Assembly: GCF_030287445.1 (NCBI RefSeq)
Contig: NZ_JASVWB010000002.1
Span: 3,224,001-3,288,000 of the forward strand
Length of the DNA stretch: 64,000 bases
Source of the DNA: Streptomyces sp. ALI-76-A
GTDB taxonomy: Bacteria; Actinomycetota; Actinomycetes; Streptomycetales; Streptomycetaceae
Direction of reading: 5' to 3'
A program made the translations under genes and the position numbers. Numbering within the stretch: position 1 is the first letter of the stretch; each line of letters starts with the position of its first letter. Shown one piece after another: positions 1-8,639 of this stretch. Below the pieces are notes generated by a model. It ran no database searches. It was given only the letters and a program-made list of their open reading frames with translations, and had not been told where the DNA came from.

Positions 1-1173
1 GCCCGCCGCGGACAGGGCGCCGCTCAGCACGGCGTGGAAGGCGGCGGGCCCGTACCGGGCGGCCTTGGGCGAGCCGGCGAGCACCGCCTCGGCGGCCTCG
101 GCGATGTCGTGCTTGACGAGCAGGGCCGCGACGGCGCCCAGGACGCTGCCGGCGGAGGCGTGGGCGGCGTACTCCTGGGCGGGCGAGGTCCGCAGCGGGG
201 GCCGCAGCGCGGGGTCGGCGGCGACGCTGTCCCGGCCCGGCGCGCACAGGTGGTCGTGCACGGTCTCGAAGGTGGCCGTCCGGGCCAGCGCCTCGGTGAG
301 CTGGCAGCCGCGCAGGGTGCCGTCGAGCAGCAGTGAGGTGGGGGTCTGGCCGGCGCCGTGCACCACCGCGTTGGCGGCGGCCAGCACCACGTCCATCCGG
401 GGCCCGCCGAGTCGGCCGCGCAGCCAGGCGCGGAAGCGGGGGTTCTCCCGCAGCAGGGTGAGCGTGGCCGTGACCAGCCGGGGAGAGGGCGGCAGCCGCA
501 GCGCGGACCCGGCCACGGCGGCGGCGATCCCCAGGGCGTCGGCGCCGAGCGCGAGGGTGGCGGTCCGTACGGAGGCCGGGTCGCCGGGGTGGGTGAGTTC
601 TTCGACGTCGTCGACGTCCACGGGGACGAGCCCGTGCCGCTCCGCGAGTGCGGCCGCCCGCTCCATCACCTCGTCGCTGACGGCCTCCTCGGCCGCCGCC
701 ACGACCAGCCGGCCCAGCCCGCTGTCCCAGTAGGCGAACGCCACGTCCGGATGCTCGACGAGGGCCGAGGCGACCCGGCGGGCGAGGCGCTCGGTGTGGC
801 CGGACCGGGACGCCGCGGGCTCGGCGGCGGATCGCGCGCCGTGCGCGGCGGCCTCGGCGACCGGTGCCGCTTCCCGCGCGTGCTCCTGCCCCGGTTCCCG
901 GTCCCCGCCCGCGTCCGTCGTCCGGGGGCGCAGTGCCAGGTGAGCGCGGGTTCCGGCCCGCCAGTCGGTGCCGCCGCCCGGGGCCGCCGCGCGGGCGACC
1001 CGGGCCATCCGCAGCGCGAAGTCGGCGCCGCGGACGCCGGCCCGTGCCGTTCCCGCCGCCGCTCCGGCGGCCACGCCCACCGCCGGTGCCGCGGACCGGG
1101 CGAGCAGCCGCGGACCGGCGAGGACGAAGTCGGCGGCGACGGCCGACGGGCGGGTGAGAAGTCCTGCGCTCAT
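1..1173 (-). CDS. N-terminal part of a large P-type cation-transporting ATPase (partial)
   Basis: An open frame of 391 codons runs from the ATG at 1173 to the left window edge without a stop. The visible part is the long Ala/Arg-rich N-terminal extension, including stretches such as RLVVAAAEEAVSDEVMERAA and VDVDDVEELTHPGDPASVR. I associate these with very large CtpI-like P-type ATPases of Streptomyces, predicted inner-membrane cation pumps. The catalytic DKTGT, actuator and metal-site regions would lie outside the window, so the family call rests on recall of the N-terminal region. The gene upstream on the same strand ends only 9 nt before this start, so the two are probably co-transcribed. 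It could instead be another large actinobacterial membrane protein. Confidence 0.6.
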   Translation of the reverse strand, partial: MSAGLLTRPSAVAADFVLAGPRLLARSAAPAVGVAAGAAAGTARAGVRGADFALRMARVARAAAPGGGTDWRAGTRAHLALRPRTTDAGGDREPGQEHAREAAPVAEAAAHGARSAAEPAASRSGHTERLARRVASALVEHPDVAFAYWDSGLGRLVVAAAEEAVSDEVMERAAALAERHGLVPVDVDDVEELTHPGDPASVRTATLALGADALGIAAAVAGSALRLPPSPRLVTATLTLLRENPRFRAWLRGRLGGPRMDVVLAAANAVVHGAGQTPTSLLLDGTLRGCQLTEALARTATFETVHDHLCAPGRDSVAADPALRPPLRTSPAQEYAAHASAGSVLGAVAALLVKHDIAEAAEAVLAGSPKAARYGPAAFHAVLSGALSAAG

Positions 1174-1182
1174 CACGTTCCC

Positions 1183-1752
1183 TCAGTCGCTCGTACGGTC
1201 GTGCCGGGCCGCCGGGCCACTGGGCCCGCCGCTGCCCGGGGGCGGGGCGGGGGCTTCCGTGGGGCTCGTGGGATGCGCGGGCAGCTTGTCGGAGGGGGTG
1301 GCGGGGGACGCCGGGTCGGTCCCGGGGGACGCCGGGTCGTCCGCGGTCGTCGCCGTGCCCCTCGCGGGGGATGCCGCCGGCGCGGCGGCCGACCGTGCCA
1401 GGACCTTCGGGGTGGGGGTCCGGCCGGCGGACGCCCCGGAGCCGTCGGAGCCGGTGTCCTCGGCGGCCCGCGTCCCCGGCTCCTCCTGCCGCGGCTGGGT
1501 CAGCCAGGCGACCGCCGCTCCGGTGAGGGCGATCGGCCACTCCACGATCCCCGCGACGCCCAGCACCCCGGCGCCGGTGTACACGGCGATGCGCCGCCCG
1601 CGCGGCGACACCGCTCCGACCTTGTCCAGCGTCTCCTCGGCCGCCCTGCTCACCACTTTGGCGCCGGGCACCCGGCTCAGCACCGAGGCGGCGGCCCGCA
1701 GCGGCTGCGGGAGGTCAGGGGCCGGCCTCTGCTCGGTCTTCTGCTCGGCCAT
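1183..1752 (-). CDS. Small membrane-anchored hypothetical protein, 189 aa
   Basis: I chose the ATG at 1752 because GAGGA sits just upstream on the minus strand; the open frame extends further up without a better site. The N-terminal half (about residues 10-50) is a helical stretch with DLPQPLRAAASVLSRVPGAK and RAAEETLDKVGAV. One hydrophobic segment follows (GAGVLGVAGIVEWPIALTGA), and then a long Pro/Ser/Ala/Gly-rich low-complexity tail. No catalytic motif is visible. It lies 9 nt upstream of the P-type ATPase and probably shares its transcript, so an accessory role at the membrane is possible but unproven. I recognise it only as a conserved Streptomyces protein type. Confidence 0.7.
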   Translation of the reverse strand: MAEQKTEQRPAPDLPQPLRAAASVLSRVPGAKVVSRAAEETLDKVGAVSPRGRRIAVYTGAGVLGVAGIVEWPIALTGAAVAWLTQPRQEEPGTRAAEDTGSDGSGASAGRTPTPKVLARSAAAPAASPARGTATTADDPASPGTDPASPATPSDKLPAHPTSPTEAPAPPPGSGGPSGPAARHDRTSD

Positions 1753-2024
1753 GGCTTCCTCGGCTCCCCTCGGGTCCGGACCCACTTCTTCCGCTTCCCG
1801 GGTTCCCGCACTTCGGACAGTCATCCCGAGCGGCGGGAAGGATTCGTTCCTGTTCCGGCGCGAGGGCGTCAGCCGCTCCAGCCGCCAGAGGGGGGCGTGC
1901 GGACCGGCGGCTGGCCGCACGGCGGGGATCAGCCGGCCAGTTGTGAAGGAGCCCCCGTTGATGTTGGTCTTGCTGCACACTCCTTGCTGGCCGACGCACA
2001 CCCGGGCGCGCCCCTGGAGGCAGC

Positions 2025-2231
2025 ATGCTGGAGATCAACACGAGCAAGGTCAGCCGCTGGGACCAGCACGGACGCGAACACGTCGTGCGGGTCCGGCGGA
2101 CCGGAACCCAGCGCACGATCGACTGCGACACGTGCGGCTGGCGCAAGGGCGCCCAGTTCCTGCCCTGGCTGAAGGCGGAGGAACACCTCGCCGAGGCGCA
2201 CCAGGCCACGGTGGACCCGGCCAAGTCGTGA
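2025..2231 (+). CDS. 68-aa protein with a C2H2-like zinc-binding pattern
   Basis: The ATG at 2025 has a strong GGAGG five bases upstream. The product has Cys34-x2-Cys37 (CDTCGW) and, after 16 residues, His54-x4-His59 (HLAEAH). That is the ligand layout of a C2H2 zinc finger. The N-terminal part is basic (VVRVRRTG) and two Trp residues flank the motif. No membrane segment or signal peptide is present. The gene stands alone, divergent from the small membrane protein gene at 1183-1752. I do not recognise a named family; a small nucleic-acid-binding or zinc-ribbon protein is the natural inference. The gene itself is well supported by its ribosome-binding site and compact composition. Confidence 0.8.
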   Translation: MLEINTSKVSRWDQHGREHVVRVRRTGTQRTIDCDTCGWRKGAQFLPWLKAEEHLAEAHQATVDPAKS

Positions 2232-2330
2232 ACGCGGGGCCGGCCCGGAGGCCCAGGACGTCGTGAACTCGGGGCCCGCCCAGGGGCCCCGGCGAGTTGT
2301 GCGCGCGGGGCCCGCCCCAGGGACCTACGG
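2222..2330. repeat. Degenerate tandem repeat, unit about 36 bp
   Basis: Three imperfect copies of a unit built from a GTCGTGAAC-like start followed by GCGGGGCC/GGCCC blocks run from the end of the 68-aa gene to just before the VOC gene. The copies begin near 2225, 2261 and 2295. The GC-rich, self-complementary blocks (GGGGCC, GGCCCC) could fold and act as a terminator between the two convergent genes. No coding potential is evident. Confidence 0.45.
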
Positions 2331-2735
2331 GGTGTCGCCGAGCTCGGTGAAGAGCGTCAGCTGGAGGGCGCCCGGCGCCTCGAGCCGGGAGTTGAGCGAG
2401 TTCCAGGGGGTGCGGGTCGGCTCGGCGACCACCTCGGCTCCCGCGGCGGCCAGCTTCTCGGTGGTGGCGACGGAGTCGTCGACCTGGAAGGCGACCCGGA
2501 TGTGCCCGGCCACGCGCCGGCCGACCTCGACCTCGTCGATGAACGCGGCGTGGTTCGGATCGGTCAGTTCCAGGGTGGCCCGGCCCGCGTCGAGGATGGT
2601 GACCCGTCCGTCGGCGGAGCTGAACGCGGCCTCCTCGGGCAGACCGAGGACGTCGCGGTAGAAGTGCAGCGCCGCGTCGTAGTCGGCCGCCGTGACGACC
2701 AGGCGCAGCTCGCGGACAGCGGGTTCGTCGGACAT
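2325..2735 (-). CDS. VOC (glyoxalase/bleomycin-resistance) family protein
   Basis: The 136-aa product has the paired beta-alpha-beta-beta-beta pattern of the vicinal oxygen chelate superfamily. The first half carries ALHFYRDVLGLPEE and a strand ending in ATLELTD. The second half carries HIRVAFQVDD and AAAGAEVVAEPTRTPW. Such proteins bind a divalent metal and act as lyases, dioxygenases or drug-binding proteins. The substrate cannot be read from sequence. The gene is on the same strand as, and 68 nt downstream of, the TetR gene, so it could belong to the reductase-TetR transcript. Confidence 0.88.
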   Translation of the reverse strand: MSDEPAVRELRLVVTAADYDAALHFYRDVLGLPEEAAFSSADGRVTILDAGRATLELTDPNHAAFIDEVEVGRRVAGHIRVAFQVDDSVATTEKLAAAGAEVVAEPTRTPWNSLNSRLEAPGALQLTLFTELGDTP

Positions 2736-2803
2736 GTCGGCTCCTCTGAGGTCGCGGGTACGGACGCGTCAACGAGGTGACCGGCCGCGCGATTCCCGAG
2801 CGC

Positions 2804-3394
2804 CTAGGGCCGCAGTCCCCGCACCACCAGCTCCACCAGCGCCGTGAAGTCCCCCTGCGCGCCCGGCTGTTCCCACTCGCGGGCGTGGCAGGGGTCGTGG
2901 AAGCGGCAGGTCGCGTCGAACAGCGCGCGGGCCGTCACCGCCGGGTCGGTCACCGTGAAGGCCCCGGTGTCGACGCCCGCCTGGACGATCCGGGCCAGCT
3001 GGGCGGTCAGGTCGGTGATGTGCTCGCCGACGGCCGCACCGGCCTCGCCGGTCAGCACCATGTACGTGGCGAACAGCTCGGGGTCGTCGCCGGCCTTGCG
3101 CCGCTTGGCCTCGAACAGGGCGGCGAACCAGTCCCGGAGGCGGGTGTCGGGGTCGCGGGCCTCGTCGGCGGCGATCCCGGCCAGCGCCTCGGAGGTGCGG
3201 TCCAGCCACCGCTTCGTCACCGCCTCCCGCAGCGCCGCCTTCGTCCGGAAGTGCCGGTAGACGGAGCCGTGGCTGACGCCGAGCGCGCGGGCCACGTCCA
3301 CCACGGTCGCCTTGGCCGGGCCGTGGCGGCGCAGCACCTCCTCGGTGGCTTCGAGGATGCGCTCGGCGGTCAGGATCTCGCTGGTCGGTGGCAT
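2804..3394 (-). CDS. TetR-family transcriptional regulator
   Basis: The ATG at 3394 gives 196 aa; a GTG at 3415 would add seven residues and lies right behind the reductase stop codon. The N-terminus is a typical TetR helix-turn-helix: ILEATEEVLRRHG, then TVVDVARALGVSHGSVYRHF and the K-x-ALREAV helix (about residues 8-55). The C-terminal part is an all-helical ligand-binding domain rich in Ala and Arg. The gene follows the aldo/keto reductase gene with 25 nt between stop and ATG (4 nt if the GTG is used), so the two are almost certainly co-transcribed. The regulator probably binds the long dyad at 4440-4477 and autoregulates. The ligand is unknown. Confidence 0.9.
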   Translation of the reverse strand: MPPTSEILTAERILEATEEVLRRHGPAKATVVDVARALGVSHGSVYRHFRTKAALREAVTKRWLDRTSEALAGIAADEARDPDTRLRDWFAALFEAKRRKAGDDPELFATYMVLTGEAGAAVGEHITDLTAQLARIVQAGVDTGAFTVTDPAVTARALFDATCRFHDPCHAREWEQPGAQGDFTALVELVVRGLRP

Positions 3395-3419
3395 GGGAGA
3401 GACCGTACCCGGCACCGGG

Positions 3420-4424
3420 TCAGCGTTCGACGTGCGCCATCTGCTCCGCCGGGTAGCGGTCGCCGGCGGCGGCGTCGGCCGGTACGGCCTCCTCGATCGC
3501 CGCGAGATCGGCCGCGTCCAGCGTGACCTCCAGCGCGCCCAGCGACTCCGCCAGCCGCTCCCGGGTCCGCGCGCCGACGAGCGGCACGATGTCCTCGCCG
3601 CGCGAGAGCACCCAGGCGATCGCGGTCTGCGCGACCGAGGCCCCCTTGCGCTCGGCGATCCGGCGCAGCGCCTCGACCAGGTTCAGGTTGTGCTGGAGGT
3701 TCTCGCCCTGGAAGCGGGGCGAGTGCGCCCGGAAGTCGTCGGCCGCGAGCTGCCGGTCGCTGGTGAAGTGCCCGGAGATCAGCCCCCGGGACAGGACGCC
3801 GTACGCCGTGACGGCGATGCCCAGTTCCCGGGTGGCCGGCAGGATCTCGGCCTCGATGCCGCGGGAGATCAGCGAGTACTCGATCTGGAGGTCCGCGATC
3901 GGGGCGGTGGCGGCGGCCCGGCGGATGGTCTCGGCGCCGACCTCGCTGAGGCCGACATGGCGGACGTACCCCTTGTCGACGAGTTCCGTGATCGCGCCGA
4001 CCGTCTCCTCGATCGGGACGGCGGGGTCGAGCCGGGCGATCCGGTAGACGTCGATGTGGTCGACGCCGAGACGCTGGAGCGAGTACGCGGCGAAGTTCTT
4101 CACCGCGGCCGGGCGGCCGTCCTGTCCGGCCCAGCCGCCGTCCGGGTCGCGCAGCGCCCCGAACTTGACGCTGATCAGGGCCTGTTCGCGCCGGGCGGTG
4201 GGCGCGGTGCGCAGGGCCTCGCCGATCAGCAGCTCGTTGTGGCCCATGCCGTAGAAGTCGCCGGTGTCGAGCAGGGTCACGCCCGCTTCCAGGGCGGCGT
4301 GGATCGTGGCGATCGACTCGGCGCGGTCCGCTTCGCCGTAGAGCGCGGACATGCCCATGCAGCCGAGGCCGAGGGCGGAGACCTGGGGGCCGGTGCTTCC
4401 GAGGGTGCGGGTGTGCGTCGTCAT
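3420..4424 (-). CDS. Aldo/keto reductase, AKR13-like
   Basis: A cytoplasmic NADPH-dependent (beta/alpha)8 oxidoreductase of 334 aa. The ATG at 4424 has AGGGTGG upstream and gives the usual N-terminus TRTLGSTGPQVSALGLGCMG. Asp53 (LLDTGDFYG), Tyr58 and a Lys in ISVKFG match three of the four AKR catalytic residues. The usual catalytic His in the strand after IDVYR is replaced: the sequence reads RIARLDP. I recall this replacement as normal for a YRPARLD-type subgroup, so the enzyme is probably active. It is the first gene of a unit with the TetR regulator, directly behind a strong dyad operator. Substrate unknown; a role in aldehyde or xenobiotic stress is plausible. Confidence 0.9.
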   Translation of the reverse strand: MTTHTRTLGSTGPQVSALGLGCMGMSALYGEADRAESIATIHAALEAGVTLLDTGDFYGMGHNELLIGEALRTAPTARREQALISVKFGALRDPDGGWAGQDGRPAAVKNFAAYSLQRLGVDHIDVYRIARLDPAVPIEETVGAITELVDKGYVRHVGLSEVGAETIRRAAATAPIADLQIEYSLISRGIEAEILPATRELGIAVTAYGVLSRGLISGHFTSDRQLAADDFRAHSPRFQGENLQHNLNLVEALRRIAERKGASVAQTAIAWVLSRGEDIVPLVGARTRERLAESLGALEVTLDAADLAAIEEAVPADAAAGDRYPAEQMAHVER

Positions 4425-4439
4425 GACAGCCACCCTGAC

Positions 4440-4477
4440 ATGACAGCTGACAGATTTCAATATCTGTCAGCTGTCAT
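4440..4477. promoter_or_regulatory. Perfect 16-bp inverted repeat, probable TetR operator
   Basis: The arm ATGACAGCTGACAGAT (4440-4455) is repeated as its exact reverse complement at 4462-4477, with a 6-nt spacer. The inner edge of the dyad is 15 bp upstream of the reductase ATG and overlaps the only place its promoter can be. Each arm contains the smaller palindrome CAGCTG. The adjacent gene set includes a TetR regulator, so this is the obvious candidate for its binding site. Confidence 0.8.
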
Positions 4478-4526
4478 CTGCTTCTGCTTTCGCCGGCAGT
4501 CACCCGCGACCTGCTCCCGCTCCGGA

Positions 4527-4566
4527 GTCAGGTCCCGTCCGCTCCGGTCAGGCCCCGTCCGCTCCG
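4527..4566. repeat. 20-bp tandem direct repeat
   Basis: The 20-base unit beginning GTCAGG and ending CCGCTCCG occurs twice in immediate succession (4527-4546 and 4547-4566) with one mismatch. It lies between the dyad operator and the 3' end of the LysE gene, upstream of the reductase gene. It may be a replication-slippage product; no function is evident. Confidence 0.7.
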
Positions 4567-4583
4567 CTCCGGTCCGGCCGGTC

Positions 4584-5195
4584 CTACCGCGCCGTGAAGG
4601 CCAGCTTCGCCCCCATCACCAGGAACGACCCCGCGAAACCGCGCCGGAGCCACGCCATGACCCGCGGTCGTGAGGTGACGTGCCGGCGCACCGAGGCCGC
4701 GAGCACCCCGTAGGCGACGAAGACGACGAAGGTGACCAGCATGAAGACGCCGCCGAGGGTCAGCATCCGCGGCACGGCGTGCGGGCGGGCCGGGTCCACG
4801 AACTGGGGCAGGAAGGCCAGGAAGAAGATCGTCACCTTGGGGTTGAGGAGGTTGATCAGCACGGCCCGGACCATCACCTGCCGCGCCGAGGCGGGCGCCG
4901 CGTCCCGGCCGCCGCCGATCGCGCCCTTGTCCCGGACCATGGCCCACGCCATGTGGAGGAGGTACACGACACCGGCGTACTTGAGGACCTGGAACGCGGT
5001 GGCGCTCGCGTGCAGGAGCGCGGCGACCCCGGTGACGGTCGCCAGCACGTGCGGCACGATCGCGAGCGTGCACCCGACGGCCGCGACCACGCCGGCCCGC
5101 CGGCCGCGGGAGAGCCCGGCGGCGAGGGTGTAGACGACACCCGTACCGGGGGTGACACAGACGACGAGGGTGGTGAGGAGGAAAGCGATGCTCAT
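4584..5195 (-). CDS. LysE/RhtB-family amino-acid or metabolite exporter
   Basis: The 203-aa integral membrane protein starts at the ATG at 5195 behind AGGGTGG. It shows five to six hydrophobic segments and the LysE landmarks: TPGTGVVYTLAAGLSRGRRAG near the N-terminus (about residues 15-35), an LKYAGVVYLLHMAW segment near 75-90, and INLLNPKVTIFFLAFLPQF near 115-135. Family members export basic or neutral amino acids or related metabolites using the proton gradient. It is a single-gene unit between glyS and the reductase. The substrate cannot be deduced. Confidence 0.92.
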   Translation of the reverse strand: MSIAFLLTTLVVCVTPGTGVVYTLAAGLSRGRRAGVVAAVGCTLAIVPHVLATVTGVAALLHASATAFQVLKYAGVVYLLHMAWAMVRDKGAIGGGRDAAPASARQVMVRAVLINLLNPKVTIFFLAFLPQFVDPARPHAVPRMLTLGGVFMLVTFVVFVAYGVLAASVRRHVTSRPRVMAWLRRGFAGSFLVMGAKLAFTAR

Positions 5196-5217
5196 ACCGC
5201 CACCCTGATGGCGCGAC

Positions 5218-5259
5218 GGCCCCCGATACAGGACCACTGCGGGGTCCGTATCGGGGGCC
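5218..5259 (-). terminator. Strong hairpin, probable glyS terminator, with duplicated arm
   Basis: GGCCCCCGATAC (5218-5229) pairs exactly with 5248-5259, and GGACC (5231-5235) continues the stem to GGTCC (5243-5247) after a one-base bulge. It lies 50 nt beyond the glyS stop codon. The right-arm region is part of a 24-bp imperfect direct repeat (5248-5271 and 5272-5295), so a second copy of that arm sits just behind it. No U-run follows, as is common for Streptomyces terminators. Confidence 0.7.
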
Positions 5260-5308
5260 AAAGAGCCGTCCGTACCGGGGGCCGAAGAGCCGGGGCGGGC
5301 GAGGAGTC

Positions 5309-6691
<1,383 letters not shown>

Positions 6692-6851
6692 GGTGCTCTC
6701 TTCATTACGACGACGGGCGACGAAGCGAGATGCTTCAGAGCATTGCTTCAGAGCGAATGCCTCAGGTTACCGGCGGGGACTCCCCTGCAATCAAATCGGT
6801 CCGGAGCGCGGCCCTTCCCCGCCCCCGCGCAGGGCCCCTGGGCAGGCTTTG

Positions 6852-6889
6852 TTGACAACCGTTTCCATATTTGTTGAAAATGACTGTCA
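6852..6889 (+). promoter_or_regulatory. znuA promoter with Zur-box-like palindrome; probably leaderless
   Basis: TTGACA (6852-6857) and GAAAAT (6876-6881) are spaced 18 nt, as in a vegetative promoter. Transcription would then start at about 6888-6889, exactly at the ATG at 6889. No ribosome-binding site is present. The 15-mer TGAAAATGACTGTCA (6875-6889) is a 7-1-7 imperfect palindrome matching five of seven arm positions. It resembles actinobacterial Zur boxes as I recall them. Zinc-bound Zur at this place would cover the -10 and the start site. The regulator gene zur lies at the end of the same gene cluster. Confidence 0.72.
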
Positions 6890-7854
6890 TGAACGTACGA
6901 CGACACCACATATCCGGCATCGCGGTCGCGGCGGCCACCGTCCTCGGCCTCGGTACCCTCTCCGCCTGCTCCAGCGACAGCGAGGCGGCGGGCAACACGG
7001 ACAAGTTCGACGTCGTCGCCTCGTTCTACCCGATGGCCTTCCTCGCCGAGCAGATCGGCGGCGAGCACGTGAACGTCACCAGTCTCACCGAGCCCGGCCA
7101 GGAGCCGCACGACCTGGAGATCAGCGCCCAGCAGACCGCGCGGCTCCAGGAGTCGGACGCGGTGCTCTACCTCAAGGACCTCCAGCCCGCCGTCGACAAG
7201 GCGGTCGCGCAGGCCGACGTCAAGAACAAGATCGACGCGGCCACGCTGACCGAGCTCGAGGACCACGGCTCCGTGGAGCACGAGCACGAGGGCGAGGAAG
7301 CCGGCGCCGAGGAGCCCGCCGAGGAGGAGCACGCCCTCGACCCGCACATCTGGCTCGACCCGGTGAAGTACTCCGAGGTCGCCGAGGGCGTCGCCCAAGC
7401 CTTCCAGAAGGCCGACCCGGACCACGCGGCGGACTACGAGAAGAACGCCGCCGCGCTGACCAAGAAGCTCGGCGACCTGGACCAGCGGTTCGCGACCGGC
7501 CTGAAGAACACCGACAGCAAGGTCTTCTTCACCAACCACGCCGCCTTCACCTACCTCGCCGAGCGCTACGGCCTGACCCAGGAGGCCATCTCCGGTCTCG
7601 ACCCGGAGAGCGAGCCCAGCCCCGCCCGGATCAGGGAACTCCAGACGGAGGCCAAGGCCGACGGCGTCACCACCGTCTTCTACGAGACACTGGTGTCCGA
7701 CAAGACCGCGAAGACCCTGGCCCAGGACGCGGGACTGAGGACGGACGTCCTCGACCCGCTCGAAGGCATCACCGAGAAGTCCAAGGGCGACGACTACTTC
7801 CAGGTCATGGAGTCCAACCTCACGGCGCTGAAGTCCGCTCTCGGCGCCAAGTGA
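6889..7854 (+). CDS. znuA: Zinc ABC transporter substrate-binding lipoprotein
   Basis: The periplasm-equivalent zinc receptor, lipid-anchored outside the membrane. The signal peptide ends in the lipobox Leu24-Ser-Ala-Cys27. The mature part has the cluster A-I fold landmarks: VVASFYPMAFLAEQIGG, an early zinc His in EPGQEPHDLEIS, a charged His-rich loop (EHEHEGEEAGAEEPAEEEH), then the conserved DPHIWLDP, FTNHAAFTYLAERYGL and VFYETLVSDKTA. I chose the ATG at 6889 because it coincides with the predicted transcription start; ATG 6880 or TTG 6871 are alternatives that would overlap the -10. It is followed by znuC and znuB and is predicted to be repressed by Zur when zinc is plentiful. Confidence 0.95.
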   Translation: MNVRRHHISGIAVAAATVLGLGTLSACSSDSEAAGNTDKFDVVASFYPMAFLAEQIGGEHVNVTSLTEPGQEPHDLEISAQQTARLQESDAVLYLKDLQPAVDKAVAQADVKNKIDAATLTELEDHGSVEHEHEGEEAGAEEPAEEEHALDPHIWLDPVKYSEVAEGVAQAFQKADPDHAADYEKNAAALTKKLGDLDQRFATGLKNTDSKVFFTNHAAFTYLAERYGLTQEAISGLDPESEPSPARIRELQTEAKADGVTTVFYETLVSDKTAKTLAQDAGLRTDVLDPLEGITEKSKGDDYFQVMESNLTALKSALGAK

Positions 7855-7871
7855 CCCCTACGGAGGACCTC

Positions 7872-8639
7872 GTGAGCGAGCCCGTCATATCCCTGCGCGG
7901 CGTCCGCGCCGAGCTGGGCTCGCGGCCCGTCCTGCGCGGCATCGACCTGGCCGTGGGCCACGGCGAGGTCGTCGCGCTGCTCGGCGCCAACGGCTCCGGC
8001 AAGTCGACCGCCGTCCGCACCCTCATCGGCCAGGTGCCGGTGAGCGCGGGTGAGGTCGAGCTGTTCGGCATCCCGCGCCGCCGTTTCCGCGACTGGGCGC
8101 GCGTGGGCTACGTACCGCAGCGCACCACCGCCGCCGGCGGCGTGCCCGCGACGGTCACCGAGATCGTCGCCTCCGGCCGCCTGTCCCGCGCCCGCTTCGG
8201 CATGCTGCGCAAGGCCGACCACGAGGCCGTACGCCGTGCCCTGGACCTGGTCGGGATGACCGACCGCGCGAAGGACTCCGTCGACGCCCTGTCCGGCGGC
8301 CAGCACCAGCGCGTGCTGATCGCCCGCGCCCTCGCCGCCGACCCCGATCTGCTGATCATGGACGAGCCGATGGCGGGTGTGGACCTGGCCAGCCAGGAGG
8401 TGCTGGCGCGGACGCTCCGGGACCAGGTGGCGGCCGGCACGACGGTGCTGCTCGTGCTGCACGAACTGGGCCCCCTGGAGCCCCTGATCGACCGGGCGGT
8501 CGTCCTGCGCGACGGCTGCGTCACGCACGACGGCCCGCCCCCGCGGGCGCTCGGCCAGCACGCGCTGCCCGGCCACGACCACGTACACCCGCACGCGGCT
8601 CACGACGCCGAACCGATCCGGACGGGACTGCTGAGCTGA
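7872..8639 (+). CDS. znuC: Zinc ABC transporter ATP-binding protein
   Basis: The 255-aa ATPase subunit has Walker A GANGSGKST (about residue 40), the signature LSGGQHQR, Walker B LLIMDEP and the switch His in LVLHELGPLE. The C-terminus is unusually His-rich (HDHVHPHAAHD), which suits zinc handling. The start is GTG at 7872 with GGAGG six nt upstream, 17 nt after znuA. Its stop codon overlaps the znuB start (TGATG), so translation of the ATPase and the permease is coupled. Confidence 0.96.
   Translation: MSEPVISLRGVRAELGSRPVLRGIDLAVGHGEVVALLGANGSGKSTAVRTLIGQVPVSAGEVELFGIPRRRFRDWARVGYVPQRTTAAGGVPATVTEIVASGRLSRARFGMLRKADHEAVRRALDLVGMTDRAKDSVDALSGGQHQRVLIARALAADPDLLIMDEPMAGVDLASQEVLARTLRDQVAAGTTVLLVLHELGPLEPLIDRAVVLRDGCVTHDGPPPRALGQHALPGHDHVHPHAAHDAEPIRTGLLS

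Noticed and set aside
34..2266. Long forward reading frames opposite the ATPase and membrane-protein genes
   Set aside because: They are Gly/Arg/Pro-rich antisense shadows of GC-rich genes without ribosome-binding sites or family motifs.
6692..6888. Possible T-box or other riboswitch before glyS
   Set aside because: I found no T-box sequence, specifier loop or antiterminator; only short direct repeats of CTCTGAAGCA are present.
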